Assembly: GCA_963728475.1 (NCBI GenBank)
Contig: CAVSKL010000003.1
Span: forward strand, 248,001 to 312,000
Source: CAVSKL01 sp963728475 [NCBI: Candidatus Eiseniibacteriota bacterium]
GTDB taxonomy: Bacteria; Eisenbacteria; RBG-16-71-46; JABDJR01
Length of the DNA stretch: 64,000 nt
Reading direction: 5' to 3'
Positions within the stretch are counted from its first letter, which is position 1; the number at the start of each line of letters is the position of its first letter. The notes under the pieces were generated by a model. It did not search any database. It worked only from the letters and a program-made list of their open reading frames with translations, and was not told the DNA's origin. The translations under genes and the position numbers were made by a program. Below are positions 50,188 through 61,278 of the stretch, piece after piece.

Positions 50188-51437
50188 CCCCCAGTTTCGT
50201 AGACACTTCACTTGGCGCGATAATGCGCCTGGAGGTGGACATGACAAAGAGGAAAAGACGGCAGTTTACTGCGGAGTTCAAGGCTGACGCGGTCAAGCTG
50301 GTTCGGGCCGGAGGCCGCAGCATCGGGCAGGTGGCAAAGGACCTCGATCTGACCGAGACAGCCCTGCGGGAGTGGGTTCGGAGGGCGGTGATCGAGGCCG
50401 GGGAAGGTCCTCCGGGAGCCCTGACGCAGGCGGAGCGTGAGGAGCTGGCCAAGCTGCGGCGGGAGAACAAGCGCCTGCAAGATGGAGCGCGACATCCTAA
50501 AGAAAGCGACGGTCTTCTTCGCCAAGGAGAGCGAGTGAGGTTTCTTTTCATTCGCGCGGAGAAGGCCTGTTACCCTTTGACCGTCCTCTGCCGCGTTCTG
50601 GAAGTCTCCCGGAGCGGGTACTACGCGTTCGAGAAGCGGGGTCCTTCGATGCGCGAGCACGCGGATCGGGAACTCACGGAGCAGATTCGAGAGATCTACA
50701 AGAAAAGCCGGCGAACTTACGGTAGCCCTAGGGATTACCGGGAGTTTCGCGAAGGCCGACAGCAGCGGGTTGGGCGCAAGCGGGTGGCCCGTCTGATGCG
50801 ATTGGCCGGCATTGTCGGCCGTCGGCGCCGCAAGTTCTGTCGCACGACCGATTCCAGCCACGGATTGCCGGTGGCGGAGAACCTGCTCAACCGCCGGTTC
50901 GAGATGACCCAGCCGAACCAGGGCTGGGTAGGCGACGTCACCTACATCCGGACGGTGGCGGGATGGCTCTATCTCGCGGCCATCCTGGACCTTTTCTCGC
51001 GCCGGGTGGTGGGCTATGTCCTGAGCCGGAACAACGACACGCGGCTTGCCCTGGCCGCCCTGGAGGCGGCGCTGCGGTGCCGTACAGTTCTCTCCGGCCT
51101 CCTCCACCACACGGACCAAGGGAGTCCCTACGCCAGCGACGACTATCAGGCTGCGCTGAAGACGCATGGGATCGTCTGCAGCATGAGCCGGCGGGGCAAC
51201 TGCTGGGACAACGCCGTCTCGGAGTCGTTCTTCAGCACCCTGAAGAGCGACCAGGATCTCGATGATCCCGAGCTGACCCCCGAACTGGCCGCCGCTCAAG
51301 TCGTGGACTACATCGAGAACTTCTACAACCCCGAGAGGAGGCATTCTACCCTCGACTATCTCAGCCCGATCGAGTACGAATTGAGATACCAGAGCCTTCA
51401 GCAGGCTACATAACCCACGTGTCTACGAAAGCGGGGC
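50188..51437 (+). mobile_element. second IS3-family element, about 1250 bp
   Basis: The inverted ends share TTTCGTAGACAC preceded by CCCC (left CCCCAG-TTTCGTAGACAC at about 50189-50206; right complement at about 51419-51436). It carries one fused transposase frame. It differs in sequence and ends from the IS3 element at 8108. No target duplication can be seen, since left and right flanks come from unrelated genes (FAD oxidoreductase and IS66), which points to later recombination or deletion at one end. Confidence 0.75.
50241..51413 (+). CDS. IS3-family transposase, OrfA and OrfB fused in one frame
   Basis: Starting at ATG 50241 (GGAGGTGG upstream) are an OrfA HTH (MTKRKRRQFTAEFKADAVKL, EREELAKLRRENKRLQ) and an OrfB with DDE core: D in GWVGDVTYIRT, D in LHHTDQGSPYA, E in NAVSESFFSTLKSD. 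Normally OrfA goes on as MERDILKKATVFFAKESE and stops, with OrfB in the -1 frame. Here an extra G before that segment (CAA-G-ATG, near 50480) turns it into unrelated residues (DGARHPKESDGLLRQGE) and fuses the two frames. The YGSPRDYREFREGRQQ region is also altered from the usual YGSPRI-R-LR. Activity is doubtful. Confidence 0.85.
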   Translation: MTKRKRRQFTAEFKADAVKLVRAGGRSIGQVAKDLDLTETALREWVRRAVIEAGEGPPGALTQAEREELAKLRRENKRLQDGARHPKESDGLLRQGERVRFLFIRAEKACYPLTVLCRVLEVSRSGYYAFEKRGPSMREHADRELTEQIREIYKKSRRTYGSPRDYREFREGRQQRVGRKRVARLMRLAGIVGRRRRKFCRTTDSSHGLPVAENLLNRRFEMTQPNQGWVGDVTYIRTVAGWLYLAAILDLFSRRVVGYVLSRNNDTRLALAALEAALRCRTVLSGLLHHTDQGSPYASDDYQAALKTHGIVCSMSRRGNCWDNAVSESFFSTLKSDQDLDDPELTPELAAAQVVDYIENFYNPERRHSTLDYLSPIEYELRYQSLQQAT

Positions 51438-51737
51438 AAGCTCACTCCAGGACCTCCGGCGGAGACGTCGCCACCGGCGGTTCGGTGACCACCACCGGGA
51501 CGAACGCCGCCGGCTTCCGCCGGCCGGCGCTCTTCGTGCCCCGGAGCCGTCGGTGCCACCACTGCAGGGTCGTCGCCGGCACCCCGGACTCGGAGGCCAG
51601 CTCGAACCAGGTCAGGCCGCGCCGCTCCCGGCGGGCCAGGAGCTTCTCGATGTGCTTGGGGTCGTGGCGCTGTCTCATGCCGCCAGCATGAGACCGACAG
51701 GCGGGTCAAGGAAGACTGGGCGTCACAGAACGCTTAC
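51438..51737 (-). mobile_element. IS66-family remnant
   Basis: The region contains the first orf of an IS66 element and, at 51731-51737, CGCTTAC, the complement of GTAAGCG, the typical outer end of IS66 elements. So this is the left end plus tnpA start, cut off by the IS3-family element. The remaining tnpB and tnpC are absent. Confidence 0.6.
51442..51678 (-). pseudogene. IS66 accessory protein TnpA fragment
   Basis: The 78-residue product begins MRQRHDPKHIEKLLARRERR and continues GLTWFELASESGVPATTLQW and WHRRLRG, the helix-turn-helix part of IS66 TnpA-like proteins. It ends with a stop at the IS3 junction, before the usual C-terminal 'fEVvL.nGr.vrV' strand. It is out of context without the other IS66 genes. 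Confidence 0.65.
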
Positions 51738-51919
51738 CCTGAGACCACATCGATGTTGAACGAAGCCGCGTAGACAGCTACGCTGAACACCCGCACCCGG
51801 AGGCTACATCAGACAATTTCCACAAGAAGCGAGGCCCGACCCACTGTGAGCCATCATGGTCGCAAGGAAATCTACGGCAGCCGGGACCGGACCTGGTACC
51901 AACGGAAAGACTGATCGCC

Positions 51920-53818
51920 GTGCATAGTTCCCCCAAGCCCGCTTCCGGCGAACCGCGAGGCCGCTATCTCCTGACCCTTTCCCTGACCGCCTTGGGGGTG
52001 GTCTACGGCGACATCGGCACAAGCCCGCTGTACGCCATTCGGGAATGCTTCGGTGGGTCGTCCCCGCTCCCGCCGACCCCGCCAAACATCCTGGGCGTTC
52101 TGTCGCTGGTCGCCTGGTCGCTGATCCTGGTGATATCACTCAAGTACCTGGTGTTCATCCTGCGCGCGGACAACGACGGCGAAGGGGGCATCCTGGCGTT
52201 GACGGCGCTGGTCACGCGGGTGCGCGCCAGCAGCGCGCGGCAGCGCCACCTGCTGGTGGTGTTGGGATTGTTCGGGGCGGCCCTGCTCTACGGAGACGGG
52301 ATGATCACCCCGGCGATCTCCGTGTTGAGCGCGGTCGAGGGACTATCGGTGGCCGCACCGATCTTCGATCCGGTCATTATCCCGGTGACCATCGGTATCC
52401 TCGTCGGCCTGTTCTGGTTCCAGCACCGGGGCACCGCCGGGGTCGGCGCGGTGTTCGGCCCCGTCACTCTGGTCTGGTTCGGCATCCTGACGGTGCTGGG
52501 CGTCTTTCAGATCGTCCGGGAGCCCGGGGTGCTGGCGGCACTGAACCCCTGGTACGGTTTGCAGTTCTTACTGCACAACGAGTGGACGGGATTCCTGGTC
52601 CTGGGCGCGGTGTTCCTGGTGGTCACCGGCGGTGAGGCCCTCTACGCCGACATGGGGCACTTCGGGCCACGACCCATCCGCCTCGCCTGGTTCGCGCTGG
52701 TCCTGCCGGCTCTGCTGTTGAACTATTTCGGGCAGGGCGCCCTGCTTCTGATCCACCCGGACCGGGTGACCAACCCCTTCTACCACATGGCGCCGTCCTG
52801 GGCGCTCTATCCGCTGGTCCTGATGGCCACGGCGGCAACGATCATCGCCTCACAGGCGGTGATCTCCGGAGCGTTTTCCCTGACCATGCAGGCCATCCAG
52901 CTGGGCTACTGCCCCCGTCTGAGGATCGAGCACACCTCCTCCCGGAAGTTCGGCCAGATCTATATACCGGATATCAACTGGGCATTGATGGCGGCCTGCG
53001 TCCTTCTGGTCGTCGGCTTCCGCTCGTCGGGCCGTCTCGCCGCAGCCTACGGCGTGGCGGTCGCCACGACCATGGTCATCACCACCATGCTGTTCTACGC
53101 CGTGTCCGTGGACCGCTGGCGCTGGCCGGTGCCGCTGGCCGTCCTGCTTTGCGGTGGATTCCTGGCCTTCGACCTGTCGTTCTTGGGCGCAAACATCCTG
53201 AAGGTCGCCCACGGCGGGTGGTTCCCTCTGCTCGTAGCGGCTGTGGTGTTCACTGCCATGACCACCTGGAAACGCGGCCGAGAGTTGCTGTCCCACCGGC
53301 AGCGTATCGCCGCGGTGCCCGCGGCATCGTTCCTGGAGAAGATCGAGCAAGCGCCGCTGAGCCGGGTCGCCGGCACCGCGGTCTTCATGAACAGCGATCC
53401 CGAGGGCACACCCCCGGCCCTGGTCAACAACATCAAGCACAACAAGGTCCTGCACGAACGGCTGGCGCTCCTGAGCGTGCTCACCGAGGAGATTCCTTAT
53501 GTTCCGAACCGGGATCGGGTCAGTGTGTCGTTGCTGGGCCCCGGGATGTACAGGCTGGTGATTCGCTATGGTTTCATGCAGGAGCCCCGAGTTCCGCAGG
53601 CACTTTCCGGGGTAACCCTGGGCGACTGGACCTTCGACCTGGGGCAAACCACATTCTTCCTCGGGCGCGAGACCGTGGTCTCGACAGCTCGGCCCGGCAT
53701 GGCCCGCTGGCGGGAGTCCCTTTACATCTTCATGGCCCGAAACGCGCTCGATGCTACCGCGTTCTTCGGGATTCCGCGGGCTCGGGTCGTGGAGCTGGGC
53801 ACCCAGATCGACATCTAG
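51920..53818 (+). CDS. kup: low-affinity potassium uptake protein Kup
   Basis: The 632-residue protein is a complete KUP/HAK transporter: LTALGVVYGDIGTSPLYAIR at about residue 20, LKYLVFILRADNDGEGGILA, GAALLYGDGMITPAISVLSA, VTGGEALYADMGHFG and NYFGQGALLLIHPDRVTNPF, with 12 hydrophobic segments up to about residue 450 and a cytoplasmic C-terminus (VFMNSDPEGTPPALVNNIKH, VSLLGPGMYRLVIRYGFMQE). These proteins carry out K+/H+ symport across the inner membrane. A GTG start at 51920 is likely, with only a weak GGAAAGA upstream. I looked for a c-di-AMP riboswitch in 51740-51919 and did not recognise one. Confidence 0.95.
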   Translation: MHSSPKPASGEPRGRYLLTLSLTALGVVYGDIGTSPLYAIRECFGGSSPLPPTPPNILGVLSLVAWSLILVISLKYLVFILRADNDGEGGILALTALVTRVRASSARQRHLLVVLGLFGAALLYGDGMITPAISVLSAVEGLSVAAPIFDPVIIPVTIGILVGLFWFQHRGTAGVGAVFGPVTLVWFGILTVLGVFQIVREPGVLAALNPWYGLQFLLHNEWTGFLVLGAVFLVVTGGEALYADMGHFGPRPIRLAWFALVLPALLLNYFGQGALLLIHPDRVTNPFYHMAPSWALYPLVLMATAATIIASQAVISGAFSLTMQAIQLGYCPRLRIEHTSSRKFGQIYIPDINWALMAACVLLVVGFRSSGRLAAAYGVAVATTMVITTMLFYAVSVDRWRWPVPLAVLLCGGFLAFDLSFLGANILKVAHGGWFPLLVAAVVFTAMTTWKRGRELLSHRQRIAAVPAASFLEKIEQAPLSRVAGTAVFMNSDPEGTPPALVNNIKHNKVLHERLALLSVLTEEIPYVPNRDRVSVSLLGPGMYRLVIRYGFMQEPRVPQALSGVTLGDWTFDLGQTTFFLGRETVVSTARPGMARWRESLYIFMARNALDATAFFGIPRARVVELGTQIDI

Positions 53819-54265
53819 ACCGGGTGACCCGGACGTGCGCCATTCCCGCGTCCGGCTCCCCAGGCTACGGATTTGTGCGAAGAAGCTGGCGGCTCTGATA
53901 CCAGTGAACCGCGCCGGGAACCCCGGAGACTCGATGTCTTTCCCTCGGAACGCTGGTCAGGAGGGCGATCTGGGGACTCCGAGGCGTCAGCCCGGGGACC
54001 CGGCTCCGCGGCAGATGCAGGGGAGATGCCCTCATGGGGTTCCGCATGAAGTCGGTCGATGCCGGGGTGGACACCGCGAAGGGGGTCGGGGTCGTTCGAC
54101 CGCCGGGGCCCGGGTTCTCAGGAGGGGCCGCCTGAGAGCAGGCCTCAAGGCGCGGTTTCGCGGGGAACGCGACGACGCTCCGGGGGCGCCCCCGTTTCGC
54201 TTGTCCTCATCCACGGCCTTCACCGGCCCATCGGCGGCGGGGTGGTCCGGCCGGGATTTTTTGGC
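53819..54265. other. long intergenic region after kup
   Basis: No gene is supported in these 447 bases. TCTCAGG (54116-54122) and CCTGAGA (54131-54137) form a 7-bp hairpin, and a 14-base palindrome CGGGGGCGCCCCCG lies near 54180-54193. Codon-like patterns are weak in all frames. It may hold the kup 3' untranslated region. Confidence 0.4.
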
Positions 54266-54294
54266 TTGAATTCACGACCGGAAAAGTCCATATT
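54266..54294 (+). promoter_or_regulatory. promoter of the 54323 operon
   Basis: TTGAAT (54266-54271), exactly 17 bases, then CATATT (54289-54294). It is followed by an AT-rich to C-rich start region and, 28 bases on, the ATG of the first secreted-protein gene. It stands out as an AT-rich island in very GC-rich surroundings. Confidence 0.55.
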
Positions 54295-54322
54295 TCCCCC
54301 GTCATCCATCTGGAGGCCGCGC

Positions 54323-54904
54323 ATGGTCCGCCCCCCCCGCATCCCGGCGACCTATTGCTTGTTGGCGTTGCTCGTCCTGGCCGGGCCCGGCCGGGCGCTC
54401 GCCGCTTCCCCCGGTTTCGTCCTCCAGCGCTCCGCCGTGGCCGCCGCCGGCGGGGTGGTGGCCTCCGCGGGGATGGTTCTCGGGCTGAGCGCGGCCCAAT
54501 CCGTCACCGGGACCTCCTCCGGCGGCGCCCTCCTCCACGAGTCCGCCGGATTCTGGACGGGATCGGGGGGTCGCTCCACCGTCGGCGTCGGCGACCCGGC
54601 GGCCGGCCCCCCACCGCTGCGGTTCGCCCTCGATCCGGTGTCCCCCAACCCGGTGGCGGGGAACGCCGAGCTTCGCTACACCGTCCCCGCCGCCGACGCG
54701 GACGCGAACCTCAACGTCTCCGTCTACGACGTCTCCGGCCGGCTGGTACAGGTCCTCGCCTCCGGGCCCCAGGCGCCGGGCCTGCATAGGGTTTCCTGGA
54801 ACGGGACGAACGCGCGCGGAGCGCGGCTCGGCTCGGGCATCTACTTCGTCGCGCTGTCGGCACCCTCGGTCCACCTGGTGCGGCGGCTGGTTCTGCTGCG
54901 GTAG
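54323..54904 (+). CDS. small secreted protein with FlgD-like sorting module
   Basis: The ATG at 54323 has TGGAGG 6 bases upstream. The 193-residue product has a signal peptide (ATYCLLALLVLAGPGRALAA) and a first domain of about 70 residues: FVLQRSAVAAAGGVVASAGM, VLGLSAAQSVTGTSSGGALL, HESAGFW. That pattern, an 'l..s.i..GGg....g...l..tiGQ...G.s..g...l..GFW' type N-domain, is frequent in FCB/Eisenbacteria-type exported proteins. The end is a FlgD module (DPVSPNPVAGNAELRYTVPA, LNVSVYDVSGRLVQVLASG, GARLGSGIYFVAL). It is followed after 12 bases by the Cys-rich gene on the same strand. Confidence 0.78.
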   Translation: MVRPPRIPATYCLLALLVLAGPGRALAASPGFVLQRSAVAAAGGVVASAGMVLGLSAAQSVTGTSSGGALLHESAGFWTGSGGRSTVGVGDPAAGPPPLRFALDPVSPNPVAGNAELRYTVPAADADANLNVSVYDVSGRLVQVLASGPQAPGLHRVSWNGTNARGARLGSGIYFVALSAPSVHLVRRLVLLR

Positions 54905-54916
54905 GGAGGAATCTCT

Positions 54917-56143
54917 ATGGCCTCGGGCTTGCTGCGTCGGTTCGCGTTTCGCCTCGTCCTGGCTGCGGGGATCCTGAGCGCCTTGGTCGCGCCGGCCCTC
55001 GCCTCGGTTCCCCCGCTCATGAACTACCAGGGATACCTGACCGACACCGGAAACAACCCGCGCCAGGGCGCCTTCAAGATGACGTTCTCGATCTACGCGG
55101 ATTCCACCCTGGGAGCGGCGCTTTGGACCGAGACCTATACGTCGGTCAACGTCGCCGGCGGCCTGTTCGACGTGCTCCTCGGCTCGGCGAACCCGCTCCC
55201 CGCCGACCTCTTCTCCGGCGCGCGCCTCTGGCTCGAGACCGCGGTCTCGGACACCACGCTCTCGCCGCGGCGCCCCCTGGTCACGGTTCCCTATAGCTTC
55301 CGGGCCCACACCGCGGACACCGCCTACGTGGCCCTCGCCTCCGCCGGCGACATCCAGGGCCAGGTGGAGGTGAGCTGCGGAAGCGGCTCGCCGAGCGTCA
55401 TCGTCTACATCCCCGGGCGGTCCTTCACCGCCTACGTGGACAGCGCGGGTTCCTTCGACCTGAGCAGCGTGCCGCCGGGGACGTACCGCGTGCACTTCGA
55501 GAGCTTCGACCCGTCCCAATCCGCGGACGTTCCCGGCGTCGTGGTGACCGCGGGAGGCTCGGTCGATCTGGGAACGGTGACGCTGGGACCCGACCTCCAG
55601 ACCGACCCCGGCAACTGCGGCTCCTGCGGATTCGCATGCTCTTCGATCAACGGGACGGCGTCCTGCGTCTCGGGCAACTGCCAGATCGCCTGCTCCCCGA
55701 GCTACGCCGACTGCGATGAGAACCCGGCCAACGGGTGCGAGGCCGCTTTGCAGACCGACGTGAACAACTGCGGGACGTGCGGAGTCGCCTGCCCGGGTAT
55801 CTCCAACGGTACCGCCGTCTGCTCCAATGGCACCTGCGACGCCGTTTGCATTTCCGGCTTCGCCGACTGCAACGGCAACCTGGCCGACGGTTGCGAGGCC
55901 AACCTCAGCTCGGACCTCAGCAACTGCGGCGGCTGCGGACTCGCCTGCCCGCCCGTCCCCAACGGGATTCCCGCCTGCTCCAGCGGCTCCTGCTTCGCCG
56001 TGTGCAATTCCGGCTACGCGGACTGTGACGCCAACCGGTCCAATGGTTGCGAAGTCGACCTCGGCTCGGATCCGAACAACTGCGGCGCCTGCGGCAACGC
56101 GTGTCCGGCCGGCCATGCCTGTGTTGGCGGCGCTTGCCAGTGA
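54917..56143 (+). CDS. secreted protein with Cys-rich NCGxCG repeats
   Basis: The 408-residue product has a signal peptide (FRLVLAAGILSALVAPALAS) and a start typical of exported beta-sandwich proteins (VPPLMNYQGYLTDTGNNPRQ to LVTVPYSFRAHTADTAYVAL). A carboxypeptidase-regulatory-like domain follows (about 150-235). Then come three and a half repeats of about 47 residues with eight Cys each, of the form NCGxCGxxC...C..G.C...C..gyaDCd.n..nGCE (for example DVNNCGTCGVACPGISNGTA). The protein has 30 Cys, nearly all in these repeats, so it needs an oxidising compartment. Its stop overlaps the GTG of a DsbA-like gene, a striking functional link. Confidence 0.82.
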   Translation: MASGLLRRFAFRLVLAAGILSALVAPALASVPPLMNYQGYLTDTGNNPRQGAFKMTFSIYADSTLGAALWTETYTSVNVAGGLFDVLLGSANPLPADLFSGARLWLETAVSDTTLSPRRPLVTVPYSFRAHTADTAYVALASAGDIQGQVEVSCGSGSPSVIVYIPGRSFTAYVDSAGSFDLSSVPPGTYRVHFESFDPSQSADVPGVVVTAGGSVDLGTVTLGPDLQTDPGNCGSCGFACSSINGTASCVSGNCQIACSPSYADCDENPANGCEAALQTDVNNCGTCGVACPGISNGTAVCSNGTCDAVCISGFADCNGNLADGCEANLSSDLSNCGGCGLACPPVPNGIPACSSGSCFAVCNSGYADCDANRSNGCEVDLGSDPNNCGACGNACPAGHACVGGACQ

Positions 56144-56922
56144 CCGCACCCGGCGGGCGGCGGGTGGCGGGGGCGATTCTCGCGGGAGTGATCTTCGTGG
56201 CGGGCGTCGCCGGCGCGAAGCCGCGTCCGGCGGCCCCGCCCGCCGCGTCCTCGATCACCAGCGTGCAGGCGGACTCGATTCTCTGGGAGCTTAGGCAGAT
56301 CCGCACCCTGCTCGAGAAGAACCTCGCTCCAACGCCCCGCCCCGCCATCGCCGCACCGCCTCCCGAGCGGCAAGTCACCCTGCCGGACTCGTTGGCCGCG
56401 TTCGCCCTCGGGAAGTCCGACGCGCCGGTCACGCTGGTGGAGTTCACCGACTACCAGTGCCCCTACTGCCGGCAGTTCCACGTCTCCACCCTGGAGAAGT
56501 TGAAGCAGGAGTTCATCGACACCGGCCAGCTCCGCTTCATCAGCTGCGACCTGCCCCTCGACTTCCACGACAACGCCTTCAACGCGGCGGTCGCCGCGCG
56601 TTGCGCGGGGGAGCAGGGCAAGTTCTGGGAGCTTCGGAACGCGATGATCGTCAACTCGGACCGGCTCGACCGGGACGACCTGCTCACCTACGCGCGGGAC
56701 CTCGGTCTCGACATGCCGCGCTTCGGGGCCTGCCTGGACGAGGAGAGGTTCGGACCGGAGATTCGCGGCGATCTCGCGGACGCCCAGGCGGCCGGGGTGA
56801 GCGCGACTCCGACCTTTGTCCTGGGCAAGACCACACCCGGGGGGATCCAGGGCGTGGTGATCGTGGGCGCGAGGCCGGTTGCGGATTTCGAGTCGCGGAT
56901 CCGGAAGCTGCTCGCGAACTGA
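56140..56922 (+). CDS. DsbA-like thiol oxidoreductase, exported
   Basis: From the GTG at 56140, overlapping the previous stop (GTGA), the product has 260 residues: a signal or membrane anchor (VAGAILAGVIFVAGVAGA), a short helical spacer with a heptad-like QADSILWELRQIRTLLEKNL, and a thioredoxin-fold DsbA domain. The active site CPYC is at about residues 107-110 in LVEFTDYQCPYCRQFHV, and the cis-Pro loop is GVSATPTFVLGKT. This matches the DsbA/Thioredoxin_4 family used for disulfide formation in the periplasm. Its position directly after a Cys-rich secreted protein suggests a dedicated folding oxidase. ATG starts further upstream lie inside the neighbour and lack a signal peptide. Confidence 0.88.
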   Translation: MTAPGGRRVAGAILAGVIFVAGVAGAKPRPAAPPAASSITSVQADSILWELRQIRTLLEKNLAPTPRPAIAAPPPERQVTLPDSLAAFALGKSDAPVTLVEFTDYQCPYCRQFHVSTLEKLKQEFIDTGQLRFISCDLPLDFHDNAFNAAVAARCAGEQGKFWELRNAMIVNSDRLDRDDLLTYARDLGLDMPRFGACLDEERFGPEIRGDLADAQAAGVSATPTFVLGKTTPGGIQGVVIVGARPVADFESRIRKLLAN

Positions 56923-57329
56923 CCTCCTGCGATCCGGTCCGCCCCCGGAAGAGTCCCGTGAGCGCCTGCGTGCGTCACCGCGGCCGGGGTGCGGGGCCGG
57001 TGAAGTCCAAGATCTTGAGATAAGACGCGAAGCGCTTCACCGGTGCGGCGGCCCGGATTTCCGAACCTCCTCTTCCCGGTTCCCCGTAGTTGACCACCGC
57101 CGCGTAAGACGAGGAGGTGAATGCGCGCCCGTCAAACGCATAAGGCGGGTGCGCCTCGTTCGGTAGCACTCCGACAGGTAGAGAATGAGGTGCTCCCGGC
57201 AGGGATGGGACTCGCCACGGACCCCGCGCCGGGTTAGACTCCCCCCCACTCACCCGGATCGAGGCGCGGCGCTCCCCGCGCCGGAGCCTCGGGATCCCTT
57301 CTCCCGCGTCCGGAAAGGAAGCGACACCC
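56923..57329. other. intergenic region with a 9-bp inverted repeat
   Basis: CCGGTGAAG (56997-57005) and CTTCACCGG (57035-57043) form a perfect stem with a 29-base loop, in which AAGATCTT and GCGAAGCGC could form smaller stems. It is the only structured feature seen in this 407-base gap. It may end the 54323-56922 operon. No gene is supported. Confidence 0.45.
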
Positions 57330-60026
<2,697 letters not shown>

Positions 60027-60229
60027 GGAGCCGGCCCAAAGCAGGGGGCTCCGCCCGCCGCGGCCCCCGGGTCGGCGCATCACTCCCGTCGCGTGCCTGG
60101 CGTCCCGGCCGTGCGAATCGGTTCGATGGTTCGGAAGAAAATCATTCGGGGGGCGAGATCGACGGGAGAGCGGGGGAGGGGGCGCGAGGCGCTCCCTCCC
60201 CGGCCGGTGATACCAGCGCGAGGGAGGGG

Positions 60230-60350
60230 ACTCGCCGCCGCTCGGCCAAGGCTTGGCCTCGTTCACCTTGAGCGCGCGTCCGTCGACCTCGTGGCTGTCG
60301 AGAGCTTGGATTGCCGCGCGGGCGCCGGTGCTCTGAACCGCCCCGATCAT
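60230..60350 (-). pseudogene. C-terminal fragment of an RRM RNA-binding protein
   Basis: The minus strand reads ARAAIQALDSHEVDGRALKV followed by NEAKPWPSGG. That is the last helix and strand of a bacterial RRM (RNP-type) protein ('A.AAI.AL.G.E..GR.L.VNEA.P'). The RNP1 motif and the N-terminal half are missing. It is embedded in 60027-60747, a region without intact genes. Confidence 0.55.
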
Positions 60351-60375
60351 CCCGGAGGCTCGATTCTGTGGGGGG

Positions 60376-60558
60376 ATGGAGCCGTGGGGCCACCAAGCAG
60401 GTTTTCACCGGAGGTTCCGGAGCGGGCGGTACCCGACGGTGCTGGAGCACCAGGGCGCGTACGGCTCCCGGTGGGGCGCGATTTGCTCGATCGCCAAAAT
60501 GACCGGAACTATGGCTGAGACGTGGCGCCGCTGGGTCCAGGGGGGGAGCGGGATGTAG
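60376..60558 (+). pseudogene. IS3-family OrfA fragment
   Basis: The plus strand reads YPTVLEHQGAYGSRWGAICS followed by IAKMTGTMAETWRRWVQGG. This is a decayed match to the IS3-group OrfA consensus 'R.V.E....y.s.waAi.sIA.kig...eTLr.WVrq'. Only about 60 codons remain, with no OrfB. It differs from both IS3-family elements elsewhere in the window. The rest of 60027-60747 has no supported gene. Confidence 0.55.
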
Positions 60559-60747
60559 GGATCCGGCCCGGGCTGAGGACGGTCGAGAGACAACGGCGGA
60601 GGGAGCTGGACCGGGAGAGCGGGGAGCCAGTGTGAGGCCGCAGAAAGCAGGAAGCCACTGGGCTTCCCCTCGCTCACTCCGCTGCATTGCCTCCCAGTGG
60701 TTAAGACTGGGGCCCACCTATTCGGAGGCCACCGGGACTTCCGACGC

Positions 60748-61278
60748 TCAGGCCACATCGGCCAGGAAACTCTCCACCGCCTTCTCGACCGCCGGCCGGG
60801 AAAGATTCGGGTACCTGGCGTATGAGGAATCGGGAATAACCGTCACGAGGGACCGGAGCGTCTGGACATCCACCAATCCGCTGCGGATGAACTCTCCTGC
60901 ATCATCAAGATCCCGCTGGAAGCCGCGGACGACTTTGAAGAGCACTTGGGAATACGGGTCGTAGTGATAGAAGGATATCGACCCGATCTTGTCGATGTAC
61001 ACATGTCGACCGGCGGTCCCTCGCAATGCCGGGACGAAGTCCTCCGGGCGAGCGAACTCGATGTTCATATTCAGTCGTTCCTTGATTCCCTGAATGTCCC
61101 GGAATACATCATCACTATCGGAGAAGAGATCGATGTCGATAGTCGACGGTCGCCAGCCCAAGAAGACAGCTGTTCCTCCGCCTACAAAGTACACGTTGTA
61201 GGAACCGCCGGGCGGGGCCGTCTGCGAGAGTTCATTCATGAGCAAGTGCAAGCGCTCCCGGGTGAGATCCTCACGCAT
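60748..61278 (-). CDS. DUF6036-type nucleotidyltransferase, toxin-like partner
   Basis: The 176-residue protein has the minimal nucleotidyltransferase signature: YFVGGGTAVFLGWRPSTIDIDLF, with the GGGTA loop and intact D-I-D metal-binding pair, plus FARPEDFVPALRGTAGRHVY and a helix with FYHYDPYSQVLFKVVRGF. These single-domain enzymes are often paired with a small upstream gene in toxin-antitoxin-like operons. Here it overlaps the 61723 gene by 8 bases. Unlike the AbiEii protein at 28479, its Asp pair is complete. The target is unknown. Confidence 0.82.
   Translation of the reverse strand: MREDLTRERLHLLMNELSQTAPPGGSYNVYFVGGGTAVFLGWRPSTIDIDLFSDSDDVFRDIQGIKERLNMNIEFARPEDFVPALRGTAGRHVYIDKIGSISFYHYDPYSQVLFKVVRGFQRDLDDAGEFIRSGLVDVQTLRSLVTVIPDSSYARYPNLSRPAVEKAVESFLADVA

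Noticed and set aside
51740-51919. Possible c-di-AMP riboswitch before kup
   Set aside because: None of the conserved core segments of that riboswitch could be recognised; the region is partly IS66 end sequence.
53900-54265. Short open frames between kup and the FlgD-domain gene
   Set aside because: They show no ribosome sites, no family motif and shifting frames; treated as non-coding.
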